A DNA stretch of 64,000 nucleotides from Musa acuminata AAA Group (Eukaryota; Streptophyta; Magnoliopsida; Zingiberales; Musaceae), in assembly GCF_036884655.1 (NCBI RefSeq), contig NC_088327.1, forward strand, positions 14,207,001 to 14,271,000. The letters run 5' to 3'. How positions within the stretch are numbered: position 1 is the stretch's first letter; each line of letters begins with the position of its first letter. Positions 11,884 to 23,900 of this stretch are shown in pieces. The notes below the pieces were generated by a model. That model was given only the letters and a program-made list of their open reading frames with translations. It was not told the origin of the DNA and did no database searches. Made by a program: the position numbers and the translations under genes.

Positions 11884-12575
11884 TGAAGAGCTCTGTAGCT
11901 CATGCTAGTTTCCTGTCCTTCCTGTTAGTGACAAGGACTGTACAAACTGTGAAGGAATCAGGAACAGAGAAGCCTCTCCGGTTGTAGTAGCCCCAAGTTT
12001 TGTCTCTGGAAATGGCATCTCACATATCTTTTCCTTAATTGTGTTGTGGAAAATCCAGTTTCCCTTGAAACCAATAAATCAATCCATAATCTAACGATCA
12101 TTTTTTGATATCGGAAAGATATATAAATTTAACCTAATTTTAGATAGGTAATTTATTATGTTATATATATATAAACAGGAGCAATTTTTCTGAAAAAAAT
12201 ATTTCTATTTAGGGTTTTCCAAAAAGTATCATACATATAGATTTTTTTGTTTGATAATTTTTTCTCGCATTTCTTCAATGCTACTTGTTACTTTCTCTTC
12301 AGTCTCGTTGTGGCTACCTTCAGCCCATCATGAGGTCCTACCATAAGGCCTCCCTATCTCTCACCAAAATTTATTATGACGCAGATTAACAATGATCACG
12401 AGCTATTCTGAGCGAAAATGGGTAGCATCGTTGTTGATAAATAAGACGATTTAATCATAGGGAGCACAAATTTATAATAATAGTACCTAACTCGAGTCTC
12501 AATCCAATCTTTTTTTTATAATATTTAAACCAAATCCCCCACTATCAAAATTCTCAAAAAGTTTTTGACACTCTA
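11035..12575 (+). repeat. Segmental duplication, copy A (intact YUCCA 3' half plus flank)
   Basis: From the NADPH-motif end of exon 1 through the YUCCA 3' flank to about 12575, this sequence recurs at 13565-20430 once two inserted elements are removed from the second copy. Shared landmarks include CAATAAATCAATCCATAATC after the stop codon and ACCATAAG near 12339. From 11884 to 12575 it contains only 3' UTR and spacer. Confidence 0.85.
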
Positions 12576-13564
12576 TCATGGACTTAGCTAGTTTTGCTTA
12601 AATCGTACAGTACCATTATGTATCCATCTGCAAAGGTTAACCTCACTGAAATATCTATGGTCCCTTAGTACATACAAAAGAGAAAACGGGTTAGAGAAAG
12701 TGTCTCACTCGGGGTCCACAATTAATTATTTTAGTAAACATTTCATAGCCAATGCAAATTATAAACAAATTCTACAAGCTCTGAATCGTCACATAACAAA
12801 GAGTTCAAAATTGTCCATTATAAATCAAAATCCTCACAAGTGCCACATGACACAACCTTTATTCGCAAGCTCAGAATGACCGCTAACCAAAGAAAAATAA
12901 GACTACTAAGCCTATTGTCAACTCTTTATATGCTGTGCAAAGCATAAACAAAACTGAAAGATACATACATACATAAGCATTACATCGAATACCCCATTTA
13001 TAATTTTGTTCATGACATTCTCCCCCACTTATTCCATCGACGTCCTCGTTGAAGCCTTTGTCGATACTGCAACTCCTCGTCTTTGTTGAGTCTTCATATT
13101 CTGCTCTAATTGTAATGTGCCTCTTAACTCCCAATTGCTCTCCGTCGCTTCGATTGTGTTTGCCCCATTGACAATCAACCTTCATTCACCTGCTCTCGGG
13201 TCACACCTAGACAAAACGCCGCTTTAGGACAATCCATCGCATAGTAACTCCCGAAGTCCACCGACTTCATTGAAATTGGTGCATAATTTTTTGATTCCTG
13301 GGCTTCTGCCCCTACCAATACAATCTCCATTGTGCATCGCTTCTTTCATAGCAACTTGAATAGTAGTACTATGACATATTCTTTAAGAGTACCTGCCTCC
13401 GCATCCTCTTGTCTCGTGCCAAGGCTTTCTGAACCCAAGTTCACCTTTGTAAGTTAAGTCGTCTTAGTTTCTCCATTAAATGCTTCTCCGAGATAAAATG
13501 CATGTGCCTAGAAGCTTCCTTCGTTTTTAATACTATTTAAGATGAGTCTGCTCCATCAGAATGA
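12576..13564. other. Spacer between the duplicated YUCCA copies, probably transposon-derived
   Basis: No gene is supported. A 100-codon minus-strand frame at 13185-12883 has no family I recognise. The texture (ordinary complexity, unlike the flanking AT-rich spacer) suggests a degraded mobile element, but I cannot name it. Confidence 0.35.
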
Positions 13565-14193
13565 ATGGCTTATGGAACGATGGCAACTCCAGCATGGATG
13601 CCTGCCTCGATCTCTACCACCACAATTCCTTCCCCGTCATGGTCGTCCGCGACTCGATAAACACTCATCCACATCTTACTGCTGTATAATGCTCCGCTAA
13701 CTCTGGTCAATGATCAGGCTACTTATTTGATCACCAGGTACATGTTCTACCGAGAGAGATTTGCAGGAAATCGACGTTCGAGTTACCTATTCTGTTGATG
13801 AAATGGCTTCCGGTCAAGTTGGTCGACAGGATTCTGCTGGCCTTGTCGTGGATGATACTGGGGAACATGGAGGAATACGGCCTGAAATGACCATCTCTTG
13901 GTCCCTTGGAGCTCAAACACAAGTAGGGGAAGACGCCGATTCTTGATCTGGGAACGCTGGGAAAGATTAAATCCGGTGAGATAAAGATGGTTTATGGAAT
14001 CAAGCAACTCCTGCATGGCGGTGTGGAGCTAGTCGATGGTCGCGTCATTGATGTCGACTCGATCGTTCTTACCACTGGCTACTACAGCAATGTTCCTTTA
14101 TGGTTGAAGGCAAGTCGAACTCTCACTGTAACAACATAACTCTTCCATAATCTTCTCAGATTTCGGAGACTCATTGAAGTCAAATGCTTGCAG

Positions 14194-14798
14194 TGTTGGG
14201 CTGACAGCCCATATTCAGCCTAATGTGTGCTTTATCAGCCCACATCTTACCCCCTCTTAACCTAACTCTAATTAACATTAGGGGGGTGTGGGTGGCTACG
14301 TTTTAGAGGTAAAAGAAGGCTATAAAAGGGCAGCAATGAGGGCAGCAATGTATCGATCTTTGCAGCAGAAAAAAAGAGAAGAAAAAGGTAGAAAAACAAG
14401 ATAAAAAAAGGAGAAGAAAACAAGAACAACGCAGAGAGACTGTTCTCAATCATCTAGCAGTGTTCTTATCTCAGGTTAGATCAAATCTACAGTAGACTCT
14501 TGCTGTGATTACTTGGGGAGGTTTTAAATATTGTGGATAGTGACGTGATCCTTGTATCATAGTTATTCTCTTATGATTGTTGCTAGGGTTTAGGGCAAGA
14601 GATTGAGATTTGTATATTCATTATTCTCATAGTGGATTATCTCTAGTTTGCCTCATGGTTTTTACCCTTCACATTGAAGGGATTTTCCACGTATATTTTG
14701 GTATTCTATTTAATTGTGATTTCATTTAATTCCGCTGCATATCATGACCTATTAGTATTTGTTCATATACAAAAGTTATTTCTCTTTATATCCCATCA
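14194..14798 (+). repeat. 5' LTR of the Copia element
   Basis: 605 bp, TG...CA ends. A TATA box (TATAAAAG) lies at 14321-14328; the corresponding stretch is missing from the 3' LTR. Confidence 0.93.
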
Positions 14799-14846
14799 AC
14801 TGGTATCAAAGTAAGGGTTTTGGTGATTTAATTTTTGTATTTGAAC

Positions 14847-17440
14847 ATGGAGACCAGTAATGTTTCTTGCATGATTAGTTTAAATGGAAACAATTGGATG
14901 ATATGGAAACCAAGAATAGAAGATCTCTTGTATTGCAAAGATTTGTATGAACCTTTGTAGGGGAATAGTGTGAAACCTACAACTATGACAGATGATGAGT
15001 GGAAGAGGTTAGATCGAAAAATAATTGGGTTTATTCGATAGTGGCTTGATGATAGTGTCTTTCACCATGTTTCTACTGAAATTTCTGCATATTCTCTTTT
15101 GAAAAAAAGTTAGAAAGTCTCTATGAAAGAAAAACAACTGGCAACAAAGCTTTTTTTATCAGAAAACTTGTGAATCTGAAATATAGAGAGGGTGCTTCTA
15201 TTGCTGAGTATTTGAATGAAATGCAAAGTATTACTAACCAGTTATCCTCTATGAAAATATCTCTTAATGATGAGTTGCAGGCATTGTTACTTCTCAGTTT
15301 ATTAGTAGAAAGTTGGGAGACACTGGTGGTTTCCCTCAGTAATTCTGCTCCAGATGGTGTTATCACTATGAGTCAAGTAACAAGCAGTTTGTTGAATGAG
15401 GAGTTGAGAAGAAAGAGTTCAGCAACATCTCAGAATGATTTATAAGCACTTATCTCAGAGAATAGAGGAAGGTCAAAGTCTAAAAGTAGTTCACGCATAG
15501 GTAGAAGCAAATCAAGATCAAGAAAAGATATTGTTTACTATAATTATGGTGAGAAATGACATTACAAGAGCCAATGTAAGCAACCTAAGAAGAGCAAGAA
15601 AAAGGGAAAAGAAGTGGAGTCTATAGAGTCAAAAGATAATATCACAACTATAGTGTAGGGTGGTGATTATTTGATTTTGTCTCCTTCTGATGATATTTTT
15701 TCTTATGTGTGTCAGGATCTTGAGTGAATGATTGACACATGTGCTTCTTATAATGCTATACCACGAAGGGAGTTTTTTGCTACATACAGATCTGGAAATT
15801 TTGGTGTTGTCAAGATGAGCAACTATGGCACAACAGACATCATAAGCATGGGTGATATCCATTTAAAGACCAACCTTAGCTGTAAGTTGGTGCTTAAGGA
15901 TGTGAGACATGTAGTTGATTTGAGGCTGAATTTAATTTCAGTTGGAAGCCTAGATAATGAAGACTATGATAGCAGATTTCACAGAGGGTAATGGAAGCTC
16001 AGTAAGGGTTCTCTTGTTATAGTTAATAGAAAGAAATGTCATACTTTATACAGGTTATAGGCTAAAGCTTATGGTGAGCAGTTAAATGCTACCGAAAAAG
16101 ACTTCTGCATAGAGTTATAGCATAGGCGACTAGGACACATGAGCGAGAAGGGGCTACAAGCTCTTTCCAAGAGAGAGGTATTACCAGACCTCAGAGGTAT
16201 ATATCTGAATCCTTGTATTGATTGTTTGGCTAGTAAACAATATAGAGTTTCATTTACTAGTCTTGCTTTGTCTAGAAAAATGCATGTCTTAGACCGTGTT
16301 TATACAGATATATGTGGTCCTTTGAGGACAAAAACTCATGGTGGATCTATTGATGTTCTTGGTATAAATGGTACACTTTATTTTATCACTTTTATAGATG
16401 ATTTTTCCAGGAAAGTTTGGGCCTATGCTTTGAAAACCGAAGATTATGTTATTAATATCTTTAAAGAGTTTCATGCGAGGGTTGAAAGGGAGATAAAAAG
16501 GCAATTGAAATGCATAAGATCAGATAATGGTGGTGAGTATACAGGATTATTTAATGATTATTGTATGTCACATGAGATCCAACATGAGATGATAGTTCAT
16601 GGTACACCTTAGCACAATACAATTGCAGAGAGGATGAATCGCACCATCATGGAAAAGATCATATATATGCTTTCATAGGCCAAGCTACCCAAAAGGTTTT
16701 GGGATGAGGCTTTAAGGACTGCAGTTGATGTGATAAACTTATCACCATGTACAACCCTAGATGGTGATATTGCAGAGAATGTATGGTCAGGGAAAGATGT
16801 TTTCTACAAGCATTTGAGAGTATTTGATTGTCGTGCATTTGCACATATTCCGGACAATGAGAGGTCTAAGCTGGATGGTAAGACTAAAGAATGTATTTTT
16901 CTTAGTTACTCACATGATCATTTTGGTTACATGCTTTGGGATCTAGAAAAGTAGAAGGTGTTTAGAAGCAAAGACATAGTCTTCTTTGAGAATCAAACTT
17001 TTGAAGATTTGAAGAAGAAAACACCCGCCAATACTTCTGTAGAAAAATTAGCAAATTGTGACCCAATTACTCCTCCGGTACATCAGGGTGATGGGGAAGA
17101 TGTGTAGGAATATGGTGTAGAGCCTGATATTGATCTACCTACAAGACATGTTGAGCAAGAAGAAGTTGGATAGCAACTTTCCATAGAACCTCAATTGAGA
17201 AGATCTTCTAGATAATGTCAACCTTCCAGAAGATACTCTACATATGAGTATGTGATGCTTATTGATGCAGGTAAACCAGAGAGTTACCAGGAAGCAATTA
17301 AAAGTGAGCAGAAAGAGAAGTAATTACAACTTCAGAAAATTTACACAGATGATAACGGAGCAGACATGTTGACAAAGATCTTACCAAAAGAAAGACAGGA
17401 GATATGCCGACAGCTGGTCGGCATAGCTTCACATTGAAGA
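14847..17440 (+). pseudogene. Copia gag-protease-integrase polyprotein remnant
   Basis: Gag-like sequence begins at the ATG at 14847; a readable gag stretch is at 15170-15445 (contains EYLNEMQSITNQL). The zinc-knuckle region near 15536 is degraded. The protease active site at about 15729 reads DTCAS. The integrase zinc region (HRRLGHMSEKGL) starts near 16120; the catalytic core with DDFSRKVWAY and SDNGGEY covers 16330-16560. Near 17325 the frame jumps from the start of reverse transcriptase (EAIKSEQKEK) to the tail of RNase H (NGADMLTKILP, 17358-17390). In-frame stops are frequent. Nothing functional remains. Confidence 0.9.
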
Positions 17441-17479
17441 GTCATGGAACAGCCTCCCTTATGGGCTGAAGGGGGAGGT

Positions 17480-18080
17480 TATTAGGTTGACAGCCCATAT
17501 TCAGCCCAATGTGGGCTTTATCAGCCCACATCTCACCCCCGCTTAACGTAACCCTAATTAACATTAAGGGGGTGATATGGGTGGCTGCGTTTTAGAAGCA
17601 GAAAAAGACTAGGCAGCAACGAGGGCATCAACGTATAGATCTTTGCAGTAGAAAAGAGGAGAAGAAAAAGGTAGAAAAACAAGAGAAAGAAAGGGAAGAA
17701 AATAAGGACAACACAGAGAGACCGTTCTCAATCATCCAGCAGTGTTCTCATCTTAAGTTAGATCAAATCTACATTAGACTCTTGCTGTGATTACTTAAAA
17801 AGGTTTTAGATATTGTGGACAGTGATGTGATCCTTGTATCCCAGTTATTCTCTCGTGATTATTGCTAGGGTTTAGGGCAAAAGATTGAGATTTGTATATT
17901 CATTATTCTCATAGTGGATTATCTTTAGTTTACCCCGTGATTTTTACCCTTCACATTTGAGGGGTTTTTCACGTATATCTTGGTGTTCTATTTGATTATG
18001 ATTTCATTTAATTTCACTGCATATCATGACCTACTAACATTTGTTCATATACAAAAGTTATTTCTCTTAATATCTCATCA
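17480..18080 (+). repeat. 3' LTR of the Copia element
   Basis: 601 bp and collinear with the 5' LTR. The initial TG has mutated to TA and the TATA region is deleted. Confidence 0.92.
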
Positions 18081-18305
18081 CGTAGGATACTAACTGCTTT
18101 GATAAGGATGGTTTTCCGAAGCAGCCATTCCCGAACGGGTGGAAAGGGAAGACAAGGCTTTACTATTGGATTCACAAAGAGAGGGTTGGCTAGTGCATCC
18201 AATGATGTAGTGAAGGTAGCAGAGGACATTGGCAGGGTGTGGAGAAAGGAAACTAACAGGCAAAGCATATCATTGCCTACCATAGGAGATGCATCTCACA
18301 GATCT

Positions 18306-20430
18306 GATGAAGAGCTCTGTAGCTCGTGCTCGTTTGCTGTCCTTCTTCCTGTTAGTGACAAGCACTGTACAAATGATAAAGGAATCAGGAACAGAGAAGC
18401 CTCTTTGGTTGTAGTAGCCCGAAGTTTTGTCTCTGGAAAAGGCATCTCACATATCTTTTCCCTAATTGTGTTGTGGAAAATCCAGTTTCTCTTGAAACCA
18501 ATAAATCAATCCATAATCTAACAACCATTTTTTGATATCGATAAGATAATATATGTTTAACCTAATTTTAGATAGGTAAATATGAAAAAATGGTCTAATT
18601 AATAAAATAGTTAATTTGGGATCAGTTTATTATGTTATATATATAAAGAAGAGCAATTTTTCTGAAAAAAATTTCTATTTGGGTTTTTTCATAAAGTATC
18701 ATAGATATCAATTTTTTTATTTGATATTTTTTTCTATAATACTCTAAATGCTACTTGTTACTTTCTCTTCAATTTTGATGTGATTACTTTCAACCCATCG
18801 TGAGGACCTACCATAAGATGTTGAATCTCGTATTTTGATGGTGAAACAAATTGATAGTGTTTATCTAATCTGCGTTTTGAGTAACGCAGGAATCTTTGAT
18901 CAGGGAGAGATAATTAAGGCAAGAAGAATCATGTTCGACCGGAATAAAATATGTCAGAAGATTGGACGTCGAGCCAGAGGATCGATCGACGTATCGGCAG
19001 AATACTTCAGGCTATGGGTTACGGCATCAGGCCAAGAAGAGCAAAAATTATGCTAAGGAAATCGGAATTGCGGAGGTCAACTAGCAGATTGGGCAATAGA
19101 CCACAAGAGAGGATGATGCGTCGAAGAATCGGACGAAGCGTCGATGGACCAAGACATACCGGACAACATTTGATTTAAGCCTTATAATAATTATCTAGAT
19201 CAAAGTAGGTTTTAAGTATATAGGATTAACTATGATAGCAAGGCATAAAGCGAAATGAAATCCTATAGTCAAGAACGAGACTTCGTTGGGAGTTTGAGAG
19301 TTCATCGAAAGTTCTATCGGAATTAATCAAGAAGTCCAAGAGCTTACCAAAGAAGCTCATCGGAACTCGCCAAGAAGATCGTCATGAAGTCCAAGAGCTT
19401 GTCGAAAGTCTATTGGAATATTGCCGAGAGATCATCGAAAGTTCGTCGGAAGATCGCCGGATGCTCATTGGAAGAAACATAGACTTACATACTTATTTAG
19501 CTTAATAAATGTCTTAAAATTCATAGTTAGCACATAATTGGGTTGGACTTGGGCCAACTCAATTAGAGGCCAATTGGACCAAGTTTGGGCTCTGTTGGGC
19601 CAAGTGAAAAGGCTCAAATAGTGACCAAACAAGTGAAACCGACGTAGCACAGTCTCCAAGACTATGTCAGGCGATGGTACCACTAGTCTGGGTGGTGGTA
19701 CCGCCCAGTATTAAGCTATAGGTGGTGGTACCGCCCATACCCTGAAATTTTGGAGATTTGAATTTTGGCTCTAAGATTTGAGGTGATCAAAAACTCTATA
19801 TTTTTAAAGTTGAAAACCCTTGTAAAGTATAGAGTCTCTCCTCCGAAAGTTTAAAGACCATTCGGAAGGAGAGTACGAGGGAAGCATTGTAAAAAGGGAT
19901 TGTAAAGGTTCTCTCCTAAACCTGTAAAGGAGAATCGAGTTATAAGGGTAGTTAATCTTCGTCCATTGAAGGAAGATCGTTAATAGATGCTGATGGCCTT
20001 GACGAAAGAGGACTCGACGAATTGAATGTAGGTTACGACGACCGAACCACTATAAAAATCTAGTTTGCATTTATTTCTTGCTATTTACCTTTATTGCAAA
20101 TGAAATTCTTATTTTCACTACACTTCTACGTGCTTTCAAGTTAAGTATCCGTTGCACTAATTCACCTGACTCGTTCCTAACATAACACCCCTCTTGTCTC
20201 TCACCAAAGTCTATTGTGTTACAAATCGATAATGATCGCAGTTGTTTTGACATCGTTGCTAATAAATAAGACGTTTCAATCAGAGGAGCACAAATTTGAA
20301 GTCACAAGTGCAATAGTAACACACTAATCCGGTCTTGGGTCCCAGTCCAATCTTTTTTTTTTTATAATATTAAAACCAAGCCCCCCATCATCAAAATCAT
20401 CATAAGTGTTCGACACTCACTAATAATCTC
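18306..20430 (+). repeat. Segmental duplication copy B, downstream flank, interrupted by a solo LTR
   Basis: Positions 18306-18818 and 20183-20430 match 11884-12575 of copy A. Copy B carries about 50 bp near 18580-18630 absent from copy A. The inserted LTR is annotated separately. No gene. Confidence 0.8.
18819..20182 (+). mobile_element. Solo LTR, Maximus/SIRE-like
   Basis: The 1364-bp insert begins TGTTGAATCTCGTATTTTGATG, a typical Maximus/SIRE LTR start, and ends CCTAACA. Flanks are TAAGA (18814-18818) and TAACA (20183-20187), a 5-bp duplication with one mismatch. The duplicated copy at 12339-12350 lacks the insert and shows the continuous empty site. It contains related sub-repeats (19285-19460) and three GGTACC(A/G)CC blocks at 19676-19738. 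No gag or pol sequence is attached, so it is a solo LTR left by recombination. Related LTR sequence occurs at 1-145. Confidence 0.88.
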
Positions 20431-20963
20431 ATTTTCCCCAATAAACCCTCTATCCGAATCATAGCAAATGAGGATGTAAGTCCTTTGGTAAAAAATTAAA
20501 TTCCTCTGATGTGTCTTTGATCAAAAAGGTAATAAGGTGATGGGATGGAGACAACCATGATATTTGAAAATGATAAGAGATATTTAGGATATTATAAAAA
20601 AAATAAAACACCAAAAACTAAGAGATATCTTTTTAAAAAATATTTTTTCATATAAAATCGCCTTATAAATAATAATATGTAATAACATGTTATTTTTTTT
20701 ATTGAAATGACCGATGTTTCTTAACATGTTATGTAATGAGTATCCAAGTTACCTATTGTAACATGGCATAACTCGGCCGCGACCGGACTCCCCGGCTGGA
20801 GATTGAACCCGTTTCAGGGGTCGCCTATTGAAGACTCAGACCGGTCATCGTGATTTCTTTAGCACGCGGCAAGGAGGCCAGAAGGCCATATCTCCCCTCT
20901 CTGTATTTCGTCTTCCTCCCCCTATCAGAGGAGAAAGAGAAGGAAAGCAGCGGGGTGGGAGCG
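20431..20963 (+). promoter_or_regulatory. Spacer, promoter and 5' UTR of beta-adaptin
   Basis: AT-rich spacer to about 20760, then an abrupt change to GC-rich leader-like sequence just before the start codon at 20964. No clear TATA box is seen. Confidence 0.5.
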
Positions 20964-23900
20964 ATGAGCGGGCACGATTCCAAGTACTTCTCTACCACCA
21001 AGAAAGGAGAGATCCCCGAGCTCAAGGAGGAACTCAATTCCCAGTACAAGGTTTGCTCCTCCCCTGATTTGATCCATTTAGGGTTTGATTGACCGCGGAT
21101 CGGACCAGATCCCTTTGGATCTCTATGCCTTCCTTTGCATCCGATGGATTTCCTTGCTGAATTTCTACATAATCTTTAGTCCATTTCGTTGTCTCGTTTG
21201 ATGAAATATTATCAGGTTCGATTCGATAGTTTATTAGCTGGAAAGAACCTAAATGATCTCGAAGCCATTTGTTCCTCTTCGATATATCTCCTAATCTTTA
21301 AAGATCGGAGGATGAAAGAGAAGTCTTATGGTGTTTATACCTGGATTTGTCTCTTATGGTGTTTATACCTGGATTTGTCTCCCCACTGCACTTCAACGAA
21401 AACGTACAAACATGTTGCAGGAAAACAAGATCTTTGCTTCTTTCTTTCATCCAAACTTTGTTATAGATGCCTGTAAAGAACTGAAGGCGTTAGGAAGAAA
21501 TAAACCTTTGGATATAGATCTCTATTGTTGACACCAAGAGTGGACGAGAAGAATTAATCATCTGTTCCCAGTATTGGATCCTGTGAATGTTATAGACGAT
21601 TACCTTTCTTGGGTTTCACAATGCTCTATACACACACTCTGAAAGTGCCAATTTGTTTGTACCAAATTCACGTTGTGACATTAGTTCACTTTTACTCGTC
21701 CATACGGCTTGGTTAGTTTATTTCATCTCGAAGAAATTATATTGCTGTCCGATTTTTATCATTGTTCCTTTTGGCTACCCAGACGTCATTCATGTGCTTC
21801 AGATTTTAAAATGGATGAGTTAAAAAGGCTAAATTTGAGGAGACTTCATAGGGGACATTTTTATTACTGTAACAAAACCTCAAGTGGACTTGGTGGACAG
21901 ACAAATGCACTGGACCTCATTCTCTGGTCCTTTTCCTTCTTTCTTGCAAGTCTCCTAGTTGAATGGTGAACAATCTCTAAACCCAGTGAAGAATTTATTT
22001 TTCTTATAGTACTACTCATGATTGATCAGATAACCAGGAAGAGAAGGTAGCATAGAACTGTTGTTCCACTTTATTCTCCCTATATATAAAGAGGACATTA
22101 ACTTTTTTGTAAATTCACTTGTTTGTTTTGGTTTTATTCAGCTGAAACAATAATGATTAACTATTCCATTTGTGCTAATCTATTCTGTAGGATAAGAGGA
22201 AAGATGCAGTGAAGAAGGTGATAGCTGCAATGACTGTTGGAAAAGATGTTTCATCATTATTCACAGATGTTGTGAACTGCATGCAAACGGAGAATCTAGA
22301 GCTGAAAAAACTTGTCTATTTATATCTCATAAACTATGCCAAGAGTCAACCTGATCTGGCCATACTTGCGGTGAATACGTTTGTGAAGGTAGGAGATTGT
22401 GTACTTCCAGTATCTATGTTCATGAGTTGTCCTACCAAATATCTCCTATGTTAATGTTGGAGAACAGTTGTGTTTTTAACTTGTAAATATGTCAATTTCC
22501 ATACTTTATATGGTTCAGCAATATATTTTTAGTACAGTGTTTGACATCTGTTTGAATGAGTTCCTAAGCAAGTGATTTAACCATAGAAGCACATTAATGG
22601 TTTACAACTACAGCTTGGAAAAATTTATAGAATATGGACAAGGTATGATACTAAAATATAAAATGAATTTGGATCTGTCAGGTGCATATGTTAGGACTAA
22701 TCTTTTGTGTTAATATGTAAACACTTAATTTGTTATAGAACTTATTGTTTGATTTGTTATGCTTTTCATTAAACAGATAATCATTGATCTGTAAATTATA
22801 CTGTTTCTTCAGTAAATCAAGCTTGCTTTGTGCCTTTTTTTTCTAAGTATAGCCTTAAGAGTTGCTGCCAAGCTTTACCTGGCTATCAAGGTCATGCAAT
22901 GGAGGACAAATATGGGGGTACTTGATACTGTGCCCAAACTTTGTTTTGCTTACAAGATTATTACCAAACTTTAGGTCAATGGAACTTATGGCAATGGACA
23001 TATAGATTTTTAGAGCAATCTATGTTAAAGCTTGTTTAAAATATCAAATGATGAAGGATACATAGGTTACAAACCCGATAAAAATTACAGTGGAACTGAA
23101 TATTTGAACCTAGAACTCTGGGTCCAATCATATTACAATGTAAGTTGTTAAATTATAAGAAAGTTGTCTGGAGGAAGGAGTAATTGTTCTGCAGTTCATG
23201 ATGTAATGGAAGGTTTAAAAAGTTTTGACTGATCATCATAGGCAAACATTCAACTAAGTTTGTTCTAGTTAAACTTACTCAGCAGCTTCTTGGTGAGGGG
23301 CTGGTTTACTATGGCATGCCTGTATTAGTCATTCAATAATAATTTTAAATGTTTTATTTGTTAGTTGTGGTTTTCATTGATTTTTGCAGGATTCACAAGA
23401 TCCAAATCCGCTGATTCGTGCTTTAGCTGTGAGGACAATGGGTTGCATCCGTGTTGACAAAATCACAGAATATTTATGTGATCCCCTTCAGAGATGCCTC
23501 AAGGTTGTCTAATTTCTACTTTATTTCCTTTCAATAAATCTATCTTCCGTCTCTATACAGTTAGTTTTAGGTGCATGTGCATATTTGTTTCTCAATGGTG
23601 GCATCAAAAGTTCCATGTAACCGACCCTAATAGTTAGGACATTGTGTCTTATTGTTGTACATATTTTCTCTATGACTTGTATAGCTTTTCAACACATTGG
23701 AACTTTTTTCTGGTCACAGCATCTAAATTTTTTCATTATGATGTGTATGTCCTTATAAATCCTTCTTCACAGGATGATGATCCTTATGTCCGAAAGACAG
23801 CAGCTATTTGTGTTGCTAAATTATATGACATAAATGCCGAGCTGGTGGAAGATAGGGGTTTCTTGGAGACTCTCAAGGATCTGATATCAGACAATAATCC

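Larger units (their letters stand above)
14194..18080 (+). mobile_element. Ty1/Copia LTR retrotransposon, RT/RNase H deleted
   Basis: 5' LTR 14194-14798 (605 bp) and 3' LTR 17480-18080 (601 bp) frame a 2.68-kb interior. The 5' LTR starts TGTTGGG and ends ATCA. A primer-binding site TGGTATCAAAG (initiator-Met tRNA type) starts at 14801 and a purine-rich tract GAAGGGGGAGG precedes the 3' LTR. Target-site duplications are TGCAG (14189-14193) and CGTAG (18081-18085), differing by two transitions. The interior reads gag, protease and integrase in Copia order, then jumps to the very end of RNase H. By eye the LTRs differ at roughly one base in ten and coding frames have several stops, so the element is old and immobile by itself. 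Confidence 0.95.
13565..18305 (+). pseudogene. YUCCA pseudogene, 3' half only, split by a Copia element
   Basis: It matches the intact YUCCA gene from late exon 1 onward (13565-14193), resuming after the insertion at 18086. No FAD-binding half is present. Damage seen directly: the intron 1 donor GTAAAC has become ATAAAC (near 13657); exon 2 has a CGA-to-TGA stop near 13887 and a CAG-to-TAG stop near 13923; exon 3 has a 2-bp deletion in the GLYAVGF region and a 1-bp deletion near 18256. The GC donor of intron 2 is conserved. The Copia element entered exactly at the intron 2/exon 3 border. It cannot encode a working enzyme. It is a relic of a partial tandem duplication. Confidence 0.93.

Noticed and set aside
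18099..18521. 140-codon plus frame after the Copia element
   Set aside because: It is the frameshifted exon 3 of the YUCCA pseudogene running into former 3' UTR.
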